The notes: a model not told the origin generated them from the letters alone. A DNA stretch of 5,158 bases from JBAROU01 sp049642385 (GCA_049642385.1 JBAROU010000206.1:1-5158); one strand, 5' to 3'. Positions 1 through 4,836 are shown, counted from the stretch's first letter. Numbers and translations: made by a program.

Positions 1-71
1 GCGGTGGCGGTGGTGGCAGCGCCGGCGGCGGCGGTGGAGGTAGCGGCGGTGGTGGACCGAGTCCTTCGTAG
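1..71 (+). CDS. 3' end of a glycine-rich ORF (partial, uncertain)
   Basis: The frame beginning at base 3 reads 22 codons, almost all glycine with a few serines, and ends in PSPS before TAG at 69-71. The start lies outside the window. Such Gly/Ser tails are seen at the C-termini of exported or low-complexity proteins, but nothing here identifies a function. The call is weak because the GGT/GGC repeat is open in several frames. Frame 1 reads an Ala/Val-rich peptide to TGA at 85-87, and the minus strand is also open as Pro-rich or Ala/Thr-rich sequence. The sequence could equally be a simple GGN repeat outside any gene. Confidence 0.35.
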   Translation, partial: GGGGGSAGGGGGGSGGGGPSPS

Positions 72-158
72 GAACAGCTTCGCCTGATTCGCGCACTTGC
101 CACAGGCCCCCGCGTAACGCACACCGCAGGTCTTGCCTTCTACCCACGCCGCCACTTC

Positions 159-187
159 TTGCACGCGCGGGAGTCGTATGTTAGTAT
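159..187 (+). promoter_or_regulatory. possible sigma70-type promoter for the polyamine operon
   Basis: TTGCAC at 159-164 is a poor -35 box, matching only the first three consensus bases. It lies exactly 17 bases before TAGTAT at 182-187, which matches TATAAT at 4 of 6 positions. A TG at 179-180, one base before the -10 box, gives an extended -10 element that can offset a weak -35. Transcription would begin near 194 and give a leader of about 200 nt before speD. In GC-rich DNA such matches arise by chance, so this is only a candidate. Confidence 0.3.
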
Positions 188-201
188 CTCCTTCGCTGTC
201 T

Positions 202-234
202 CCGCCCCACGCGGGCGGCCTGCCCACCGGGCAG
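202..234 (+). promoter_or_regulatory. two adjacent perfect hairpins in the speD leader
   Basis: Two 6-bp perfect stems lie almost back to back. CCGCCC (202-207) pairs with GGGCGG (213-218) around a 5-base loop. CTGCCC (220-225) pairs with GGGCAG (229-234) around ACC. Downstream, AGGCC (258-262) can pair with GGCCT (295-299) and could enclose a smaller stem at 259-272. This suggests a folded leader RNA upstream of the operon. I do not recognise a known riboswitch consensus. GC-rich DNA forms stems easily, so conservation would be needed to prove a role. No gene is supported between 72 and 399. Confidence 0.35.
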
Positions 235-354
235 ACGACGAGCTAGCGACAAGCGCGAGGCCACTGGTGGTCCGCCTGAGACGGATTGCTGGTCGGCCTT
301 TAGCGTGTCTGTAGAGAACAGAAGAAACGCACGTAGGAGGTGCGGTCATGACTC

Positions 355-377
355 GCCCTTCGCCTGAGGCGGAGGGC
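355..377 (+). promoter_or_regulatory. 10-bp hairpin just upstream of the speD ribosome binding site
   Basis: GCCCTTCGCC (355-364) pairs with GGCGGAGGGC (368-377) across a TGA loop. Nine pairs are Watson-Crick and one is G-U. The stem lies between an upstream ribosome-binding-site/ATG pair (AGGAGG 335-340, ATG 348) and the speD site (AAGGAGGGA, 384-392). No T-run follows, so it is not an obvious intrinsic terminator. It could modulate access to either start or be an incidental GC-rich fold. Confidence 0.4.
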
Positions 378-399
378 TCGCGGAAGGAGGGACGTCCCG

Positions 400-828
400 A
401 TGCACTTGGTCATCGATGGGTTCGGCGGGAACCCGCAACGGCTCGCCAGCGAGGAGCTGGTCCTGGAGTTGCTCGACCGGTATCCCGAACGCATCGGGAT
501 GACGAAAATTGCCCCCCCGCACGTCCAACGGTACGAGGGCGGGAAGCCGGATGACTGGGGCGTGTCCGGTTTCGTCCTGATCGCGGAATCACATATCGCC
601 ATTCACACCTTCCCGGACCGGGGCTACGTCTGGGCGGATATCTTCTCCTGCAAGAGCTTCGATAAGGATCTAGCCGTCGAAGGCGTCCGTGAGGCGTTCG
701 AACTCGCGGATGTGAGTACGCGCGTGCTGGAGCGTGGTTTGGAGTACCCGCATGAGGTCTCCGCCTCGATCCCGCTTGCGGAAGAAGAGCGCCGGGCTGT
801 TGGCGTCGGTGCGGAGGAGCGCGCGTGA
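400..828 (+). CDS. speD: SpeD-family pyruvoyl-dependent decarboxylase proenzyme (AdoMet decarboxylase, or neofunctionalised arginine decarboxylase)
   Basis: This 142-residue protein is the size of the short bacterial class of S-adenosylmethionine decarboxylase. The family self-cleaves at an internal serine to make a pyruvoyl cofactor. The cleavage motif is clear: GVSGFVLIAESHIAIHTFP, with Ser64 in E63-S64-H65. His69 and Cys84 lie where the processing and proton-donor residues of the Thermotoga enzyme fall (Ser63, His68, Cys83, from memory). The start at 400 is favoured by AAGGAGGGA at 384-392 and by the N-terminus MHLVIDGFGG, typical of this subgroup. The stop overlaps the speY GTG. AdoMet decarboxylase supplies aminopropyl groups to spermidine synthase, but no speE is seen here. 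With SpeY and SpeB as neighbours, the protein may instead decarboxylate arginine or ornithine. The family call is firm; the substrate is open. Confidence 0.92.
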   Translation: MHLVIDGFGGNPQRLASEELVLELLDRYPERIGMTKIAPPHVQRYEGGKPDDWGVSGFVLIAESHIAIHTFPDRGYVWADIFSCKSFDKDLAVEGVREAFELADVSTRVLERGLEYPHEVSASIPLAEEERRAVGVGAEERA

Positions 829-1883
829 GCGACTTACGCCACACGCCGGTGGTGCCGTTCCCGATCAGCGAGCATACAAGCGCGTCCGAGCTGATCGAGC
901 GGATGGGCGGGACATCGTTCCAGGCGCGCAACGTCGCTTCGGCGGCGCGCATCTGGGCGGACATGCTTGTCGATCCAGACGCGACGATCCTGCTAGGCGT
1001 AGCGGGAGCGCTCGTGCCTGCGGGCATGCGGCCCGCCCTGAGCTATGTCATCGAACACCGGCTGGTCGACTGCGTGGTGAGCACCGGCGCGAACCTGTTC
1101 CACGATCTGTACGAATCGCTGGGCGCGCCGCACTGGCAGCACCCGGCCGCGACGGACGACGTGGCGCTCGGTCGCCTGCGGTTCAACCGCTTCTATGACG
1201 TGCTGGCGCCGGAGACGGACTTTACGGCCGCCGAGGAGTTCGCCGTGCGTTTTATCCGAACGCTGGAGGCGGACCGACCATACAAGACGCGCGAGTTCTT
1301 CTCGCTGTTGGGGCAGGCGTTGATCCCCGCTGCGAAAGAGGAGGGCATCCTCACCGCGGCCGCGCGCCAGGGCGTGCCGATCTACTGCCCGGCTCTGGGC
1401 GATAGCATGTACGGGCTGGCGCTGGCGAACGCTCGCACGCGCTGGGCCCACAGCGTGCAGTTCGACGTCGTGGGCGACGTGCTCGAGACGACGCGGATCG
1501 TGACGAATGCGGCGAAGTCGGGCGTGATCTACCTGGGCGGTGGCACGCCCAAGAACTTCATCCAGCAAGCGGCGGCGGCGGCGTACACGCAGGGCCGAGA
1601 GACCGACGGTCATCGCTACGGCATCCAGATCACGATGGATCAGCCGCAGTGGGGCGGCCTCTCAGGCTGCACGTTCGAGGAGGCGCAGTCGTGGCGCAAG
1701 ATCGCGCCGGAAGCCGAATTCGTCACGGTCAACGTGGAGGTGACGGTGGCACTGCCGCTGATCGTGAGTGCGCTCGTGGAGTCGCACGCAGATGCGATAG
1801 CGCAGCGCAAGGCGCCGGCCCCCATGTTCGATTACGCTGCCCACTCTCCAGCGCCCGCGCCCAACGGGGCGACTACTCGATAG
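825..1883 (+). CDS. speY: deoxyhypusine synthase-family homospermidine synthase SpeY
   Basis: This 352-residue protein belongs to the deoxyhypusine synthase family, NAD-dependent enzymes that transfer an aminobutyl group. Bacteria lack eIF5A. Bacterial homologues such as the Anabaena SpeY make homospermidine from putrescine. Family landmarks appear in order: VVSTGANLFHDL (84-95), GVPIYCPALGDSMYG (183-197), VIYLGGGTPKNFI (234-246), and SGCTFEEAQSWRKI (280-293). Lys292 corresponds to the catalytic lysine of human DHS (SWGK). The glycine before it is replaced by Arg291 here. The GTG start overlaps the speD stop by 4 bases (GTGA), and GGAGGA at 813-818 gives a good ribosome binding site, so translation is probably coupled. 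The C-terminal 25 residues are Ala/Pro-rich and look dispensable. Homospermidine synthesis rather than another amine transfer is inferred from family precedent and the speB neighbour. Confidence 0.9.
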   Translation: MSDLRHTPVVPFPISEHTSASELIERMGGTSFQARNVASAARIWADMLVDPDATILLGVAGALVPAGMRPALSYVIEHRLVDCVVSTGANLFHDLYESLGAPHWQHPAATDDVALGRLRFNRFYDVLAPETDFTAAEEFAVRFIRTLEADRPYKTREFFSLLGQALIPAAKEEGILTAAARQGVPIYCPALGDSMYGLALANARTRWAHSVQFDVVGDVLETTRIVTNAAKSGVIYLGGGTPKNFIQQAAAAAYTQGRETDGHRYGIQITMDQPQWGGLSGCTFEEAQSWRKIAPEAEFVTVNVEVTVALPLIVSALVESHADAIAQRKAPAPMFDYAAHSPAPAPNGATTR

Positions 1884-1894
1884 GAGCGCGTCCC

Positions 1895-2806
1895 ATGGCG
1901 GACGAGCCCTTTGACACTGCTCAGGACGAGCGCTTCTTCCCCCGACAGAGCTTCGCAGCTCTTCCCGAAGAGTACGCCGGATATAAGCGGGCGCGCGTTG
2001 TGGTGCTGCCGGTGCCGTACGACGCGACGGTGACGGCGCGCGCGGGGGCGCGCGATGGCCCTGGTGCGATCATCGCCGCGTCGGAAGATATGGAGCTGTA
2101 CGACGTCGGCCTCGGCTACGAGCCGTTTCGTTGGGGGATCCACACGTTGCCGGAGCTGGCGCCTCACTCGGGGAGCCCGGAGGCGACGCTCGGGCGTGTC
2201 GAAGACGTGGTGGGCGAGCTGCTCGACGACGGCAAGTTCGTCGTTACGCTGGGCGGCGAGCATACGGTCGCGGTGGGCGCGGCGCGGGCGCACGCATCGC
2301 GCAGGGCTGGCCTCTCGGTGCTGGCGATCGACGCGCATGCGGACCTGCGCGACAGCTATCTGGAGAGCCCGTACAACCACGCCTGCACGCTGCGCCGCAT
2401 CCTGGAAGTCGCACCGGTGACGCAGGTCGGGCTCCGTAGCGCCGAGGCGGAGGAGGCGTCGCTGATCCGCGATCGCGACCTGGCGTTCTACTCGCCGCAG
2501 GCGTTTCGGGCGCCGGGCGCACCGGGCGAGGTGGTCGACAAGCTCTCGAACGATGTCTACATCACGATTGACCTGGACGGCTTCGACCCGTCGCAGATGG
2601 CGGCGGTGGGCACGCCGGAGCCGGGCGGGCTACTTTGGGACGAAGTGGTGGAGCTGCTCGCGACGGTGGCCTCGTCACGGCGCATCGTGGGCTTCGACGT
2701 GACGGAGCTGGCGCCGGACGAAGGGCCGCGGGCCTGCGCGCAGTTCGCGGCGAAGCTGACGTATCGATTGGTTGGGCTGGCGCTGGGGCGGCCTGGCGAG
2801 GGGTAG
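1895..2806 (+). CDS. speB: agmatinase-family ureohydrolase
   Basis: This 303-residue Mn-dependent ureohydrolase most likely hydrolyses agmatine to putrescine and urea. The metal-ligand motifs are complete: GGEH (120-123), DAHAD (146-150), and IDLDGFDP (225-232) with Asp226 and Asp228. The distal PEPGG (241-245) and GFDVTELAP (266-274) motifs are also present, and the length is typical. The LRDSYLESPYNHACTLRRI stretch after the DAHAD motif is agmatinase-like rather than arginase-like. The frame is open far upstream, but ATG 1895 is chosen because TAGGAG (1881-1886) lies 8 bases before it, overlapping the speY stop. The 11-base gap places it in the same operon. Substrates such as guanidinobutyrate or N1-aminopropylagmatine are possible. 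Agmatine fits best next to SpeY, which needs putrescine. Confidence 0.92.
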   Translation: MADEPFDTAQDERFFPRQSFAALPEEYAGYKRARVVVLPVPYDATVTARAGARDGPGAIIAASEDMELYDVGLGYEPFRWGIHTLPELAPHSGSPEATLGRVEDVVGELLDDGKFVVTLGGEHTVAVGAARAHASRRAGLSVLAIDAHADLRDSYLESPYNHACTLRRILEVAPVTQVGLRSAEAEEASLIRDRDLAFYSPQAFRAPGAPGEVVDKLSNDVYITIDLDGFDPSQMAAVGTPEPGGLLWDEVVELLATVASSRRIVGFDVTELAPDEGPRACAQFAAKLTYRLVGLALGRPGEG

Positions 2807-2852
2807 CTGAACGTATCTCGTCGTTAGTGTCAATCCGTATTCAAAAGTGCGA

Positions 2853-2862
2853 ATGCGCGCAT
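2853..2862. repeat. 10-bp perfect palindrome in the speB-downstream spacer
   Basis: ATGCGCGCAT reads the same on both strands. It lies about 30 bases upstream of the TGACA/TGTCA cluster, in DNA that is less GC-rich than its surroundings. It could be a protein-binding site or chance. I see no T-run that would make it the terminator of the speB transcript. Confidence 0.25.
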
Positions 2863-2880
2863 ACTGAAGATTACGTATAT

Positions 2881-2899
2881 TGACATAATGTCATTGACA
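2881..2899. promoter_or_regulatory. operator-like array of TGACA/TGTCA half-sites
   Basis: TGACAT-A-ATGTCA (2881-2893) is a perfect 13-bp palindrome. Its right half then forms a second perfect palindrome, TGTCA-T-TGACA (2889-2899). Three half-sites therefore alternate in orientation with tight spacing, and the last one coincides with the -35 box of the promoter at 2894-2921. Another TGTCA lies at 2828-2832. Overlap with the -35 suggests a repressor, or an activator contacting RNA polymerase. I cannot name the regulator family. Confidence 0.5.
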
Positions 2900-2921
2900 G
2901 GATTCGAAGGGCGAGTATACT
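2894..2921 (+). promoter_or_regulatory. strong sigma70-type promoter for the exported-protein genes
   Basis: TTGACA (2894-2899) matches the -35 consensus completely. TATACT (2916-2921) matches the -10 at 5 of 6 positions, with a 16-base spacer. The upstream 80 bases are AT-rich relative to the window, as expected for a promoter. Transcription would start near 2927-2929 and give a leader of about 200 nt before the ATG at 3126. Confidence 0.75.
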
Positions 2922-2925
2922 GGCG

Positions 2926-3129
2926 GTGCACTGGCACCCCGTTGGCTTCAGTGGGCCGGGCCTGGAGGCTGGTGGGGGAGTCAGACTCAGGCAAGGCGGC
3001 TACTCGGAGCTTAGCGCCGAGCGCTTGTACGAACCGCTGACGGGCGGTTCGTACTCTGTTTATGTCCCTGGTATGAAGTGCTACGAAGTGTTCGTTTTTG
3101 TCAAACTTGAGGAGGAGCCAGGCACATGA
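2926..3129 (+). CDS. possible small ORF in the leader (low confidence)
   Basis: A 67-codon frame runs from GTG 2926 to TGA 3127-3129, where it overlaps the ATG at 3126 as ATGA. A shorter 18-codon version starts at ATG 3073 (MKCYEVFVFVKLEEEPGT). Neither start has a clear ribosome binding site. GTG 2926 lies only 4 bases after the -10 box, too close for an ordinary transcript start. The frame also runs through the strong hairpin at 3027-3054. The ATGA overlap is the main argument that it is a translated leader. I recognise no domain, and it may be non-coding. Confidence 0.2.
   Translation: MHWHPVGFSGPGLEAGGGVRLRQGGYSELSAERLYEPLTGGSYSVYVPGMKCYEVFVFVKLEEEPGT
3003..3021 (+). promoter_or_regulatory. 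leader hairpin preceding the 3027-3054 stem
   Basis: CTCGG (3003-3007) pairs with CCGAG (3017-3021). An A-G mismatch and an inner GC/GC pairing lie around a TTA loop. It stands 5 bases before the stronger 11-bp stem, so the RNA has two stacked stems between promoter and gene. A further short palindrome, GAGTC-A-GACTC, lies at 2978-2988, and GGTGC/GCACC forms a stem at 2925-2938. Confidence 0.35.
3027..3063 (+). terminator. terminator- or attenuator-like hairpin in the leader
   Basis: GTACGAACCGC (3027-3037) and GCGGTTCGTAC (3044-3054) form a perfect 11-bp stem with a TGACGG loop, followed by TCTGTTTAT. The T-run is interrupted but richer in T than the surroundings. The stem lies downstream of the promoter at 2894-2921 and upstream of the dockerin-like gene, so it would act as an attenuator or leader structure. 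Alternatively it ends read-through transcription from the speB operon. Confidence 0.5.
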
Positions 3130-3182
3130 TCAAGAGACGAGCCCGCCAATCTCAATGCTCGCGCTGGCGATCATCGTTGTAG
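3126..3182 (+). other. well-positioned ATG with strong ribosome binding site, frame closed after 18 codons
   Basis: AGGAGGAG (3110-3117) lies 8 bases before ATG 3126, the best ribosome binding site in this region. The frame reads MIKRRARQSQ..., a typical basic start of a signal peptide. It then reaches TAG at 3180-3182 without a hydrophobic core. The hydrophobic core is present in another frame from 3155. Adding one base between about 3130 and 3154 would join the two into a textbook signal peptide. This is either a frameshift at the gene's 5' end (real mutation or assembly error) or a short leader peptide. Confidence 0.5.
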
Positions 3183-4258
3183 CGCTCTTGGCCTTGTTCA
3201 GCCAAGGGGTCACGGCCCAGGCCGGTCTCAGTCTCGACAGCGATGGCGACGGCTGCACCGACGGCGAGGAGCTTGGCCCAAGCCCACAGTTGGGCGGTAT
3301 GCGTGATCTCAATAACCCGTGGGACTTCTTCGATACGCCGCCGCGCGACAATAGCATCACTGTCGCGGACATCCTTCGCATCGTGGTCCACTTTGGAACC
3401 TACGAGGCGCTGCCCCACTCTGGCTATGATCCGTGGTTCGATCGAGGTCCGCCTGTATCCGGTGGCGACCCGTGGGACCTGAGTGAACCCGATGGCGCCG
3501 TGAGCGTCGGCGACATACTCTTTACGATCACCCAATTCGGCCACCACTGCGACGCGCTGGAACCGCCGCCGCCACCCCCGGACTTCGATGCCCTGTTCGA
3601 GGGAATGACCGGACACACGGTTGGTGAGCTTGAGGAGTGGTTCGAGCTTAACTTGGCGTCGCGATCCATCTCCCAACACCTCCAGGATGGCACCCTGTCG
3701 ATCGCCTGCCAAACCGAGAACGCAACGATGTACGCGCTGAACATCGATCCGCCGGACTGGGGCAGCGAAGGGACGCTCGATCCCGATAACCTGCCGACGT
3801 GGATGGACGACATTCCCACGGGCGACAGCGACCCAGAGGTGCCTCCAGCGGGTGACTGCATGAGCGGCGCGCTGACGAGCAGCCAACGGACAGCATCCAG
3901 CCATAACTCGTGTAGCAAGTCGGCATGGGTGGGCATGGCGTCCATCTTGGGTATTCCCATGGATACCCTGGCCGAAGCGCGGGCGAAAACATGGTGCGAG
4001 ACCACGAACTGGATTCTCGCGACCATCGTCGGCTTGATAAAGGTGCGGCTCGTGCCTCCGTTCAGCGCCGACCTCCTGGCGAGCGCCTTTCACGCGGATA
4101 CCAACATTGACTACAGCTACGCGGACGCCCGCGCACACCTCGCGCAAGGTCGCTGCGCGGCCGGTGTCGGCGTTCACGGTGCCATAGACACGCACGGTCT
4201 CGGTACCCAGTATTGGCTTGACGTGAGTCTCTCGCCGGGCCTGTACTGCCGAGAATGA
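3155..4258 (+). CDS. secreted dockerin/EF-hand-like protein with cysteine-rich C-terminal domain
   Basis: From ATG 3155 this is 367 residues. Residues 2-23 form a hydrophobic segment ending in an AQA signal-peptidase-like site, so the protein is probably exported. Next is a calcium-loop motif, DSDGDGCTDGEE (28-39, Asp/Glu at positions 1, 3, 5 and 12). Two dockerin-type repeats follow: DNSITVADILRIVVHFG (65-81) and DGAVSVGDILFTITQFG (113-129). A run of six prolines (137-142) links to a C-terminal domain (about 143-367) that I do not recognise. Eight cysteines in all suggest disulfides outside the cytoplasm. The start is uncertain: TTG 3098 is an in-frame alternative, and the strong ribosome binding site serves ATG 3126 in another frame. 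A frameshift is therefore suspected. The stop overlaps the next gene. Calcium-dependent adhesion or protein assembly is plausible, but no enzyme function is visible. Confidence 0.8.
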   Translation: MLALAIIVVALLALFSQGVTAQAGLSLDSDGDGCTDGEELGPSPQLGGMRDLNNPWDFFDTPPRDNSITVADILRIVVHFGTYEALPHSGYDPWFDRGPPVSGGDPWDLSEPDGAVSVGDILFTITQFGHHCDALEPPPPPPDFDALFEGMTGHTVGELEEWFELNLASRSISQHLQDGTLSIACQTENATMYALNIDPPDWGSEGTLDPDNLPTWMDDIPTGDSDPEVPPAGDCMSGALTSSQRTASSHNSCSKSAWVGMASILGIPMDTLAEARAKTWCETTNWILATIVGLIKVRLVPPFSADLLASAFHADTNIDYSYADARAHLAQGRCAAGVGVHGAIDTHGLGTQYWLDVSLSPGLYCRE

Positions 4259-4755
4259 AGCCCCTAATGTGGCGCCTGGCGCTGGTCGTCGTGTTCGCGC
4301 TTTGGGGTAGCCTCGCAGGCGTCGCATGTGTCGACGACGGCCCCCGGCAACCACCGCTGCGAGACTCCCCAATGCTTCGAGCCGAAATTGCCGACACGCT
4401 CACGAGGTTTGCGCAGGCTCTCCGAGATCGAGACAGGGCCAGCCTTGCCGATCTCTGGTCGGCTAGCTGTTCTGAGGCCGACCGTATGCGGTCCGAGGAG
4501 GCCGTCGCGTTTCTAATAGGCGCCATTGAGATGGTCGAACCCTACGAGCTTCACGTCAACGCGCAGACACTCCGCCTTGAGATCATCCAACCCGATCGTG
4601 TCGTGGTGCCGGCAGATAACAAGGGCGATGCGGTCACACTCGGTGGCACGTTTGCGCCCGACGCGACCCTGCTCCCAGAACTACCCATGACATTCGTGAA
4701 CGAGCGGAACGGGTGGCGCGTGGCGACGTGCGAGTTGATTGAGCCGCCGGAGTGA
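4255..4755 (+). CDS. small lipoprotein, possibly NTF2/SnoaL-like
   Basis: This 166-residue protein begins MKPLMWRLAL with a hydrophobic segment (about 6-24) and a lipobox-like LAGVAC ending at Cys25. It fits the broad lipoprotein pattern, although glycine at -3 is not ideal. It is probably anchored in the membrane facing outward. The mature part opens with a helix (about 40-70, FAQALRDRDRASLADLWSAS). It ends in alternating strands that finish with NGWRVATCEL. That layout recalls NTF2-like/SnoaL folds, but I cannot confirm the family. Cys72 and Cys159 could form a disulfide. Its ATG overlaps the stop of the dockerin-like gene (ATGA, 4255-4258), which argues for translational coupling and a shared role at the cell surface. 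Confidence 0.75.
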   Translation: MKPLMWRLALVVVFALWGSLAGVACVDDGPRQPPLRDSPMLRAEIADTLTRFAQALRDRDRASLADLWSASCSEADRMRSEEAVAFLIGAIEMVEPYELHVNAQTLRLEIIQPDRVVVPADNKGDAVTLGGTFAPDATLLPELPMTFVNERNGWRVATCELIEPPE

Positions 4756-4781
4756 AGAGAGACGCAGGGATGCGGCTCTCT
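4756..4781 (+). terminator. hairpin terminator candidate after the lipoprotein gene
   Basis: AGAGAG (4756-4761) pairs with CTCTCT (4776-4781), then an A-G mismatch, then CGCA (4763-4766) with TGCG (4771-4774) around a GGGA loop, which fits the stable GNRA class. It starts one base after the stop codon. The following sequence (CTGTGGTTCCTTG) has only a weak T content, so termination efficiency is uncertain. Confidence 0.5.
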
Positions 4782-4795
4782 CTGTGGTTCCTTGA

Positions 4796-4823
4796 TGGAG
4801 CTACCGGGACTCGAATTCGGCCC
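4796..4823 (-). other. tRNA-Ala 3'-end-like remnant
   Basis: Read on the minus strand, this stretch ends TTCGAGT-CCCGG-TAGCTCC-A. It has the layout of a tRNA T-loop, T-stem 3' strand, acceptor 3' strand and discriminator base. TAGCTCCA equals the acceptor end of E. coli tRNA-Ala as I remember it, including the T at the G3:U70 position. The 5' strand of the T-stem (CCGAA) pairs at only three of five positions. No matching acceptor, D-arm or anticodon arm is found upstream on that strand, so it is not an intact tRNA. It could be a degraded gene, an attachment-site remnant, or chance. Confidence 0.35.
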
Positions 4824-4836
4824 GACAGGGGGTGAG

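Noticed and set aside
1..60. CRISPR or tandem-repeat array at the left edge
   Set aside because: The repeat is an irregular GGN run with no spacer-repeat periodicity. It fits simple sequence or a glycine-rich tail.
202..345. A known SAM, guanidine or ykkC-type riboswitch in the speD leader
   Set aside because: Stems are present, but I could not match the conserved unpaired core sequences of those classes.
410..1027. Long minus-strand ORF opposite speD and speY
   Set aside because: It is rich in Arg/Pro/Ser, lacks recognisable motifs, and lies opposite two genes with clear catalytic motifs. It is a typical shadow of GC-rich coding DNA.
1649..1894. N-terminal extension of SpeB upstream of ATG 1895
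   Set aside because: The frame is open, but it overlaps the catalytic C-terminal end of SpeY and reads as low-complexity Arg/Gly sequence. ATG 1895 has a good ribosome binding site and gives the normal family length.
3126..3182. Programmed -1 frameshift joining the 3126 frame to the dockerin-like frame
   Set aside because: No X-XXY-YYZ slippery heptamer in the correct phase and no obvious downstream stimulatory structure are visible. An indel or alternative start is simpler.
3152..4372. 406-codon minus-strand ORF opposite the dockerin-like gene
   Set aside because: It is long only because the opposite strand is GC-rich. Its translation is Arg/Ala/Gly-rich with no domain pattern, while the plus strand has a signal sequence, calcium-binding repeats and a coupled downstream gene.
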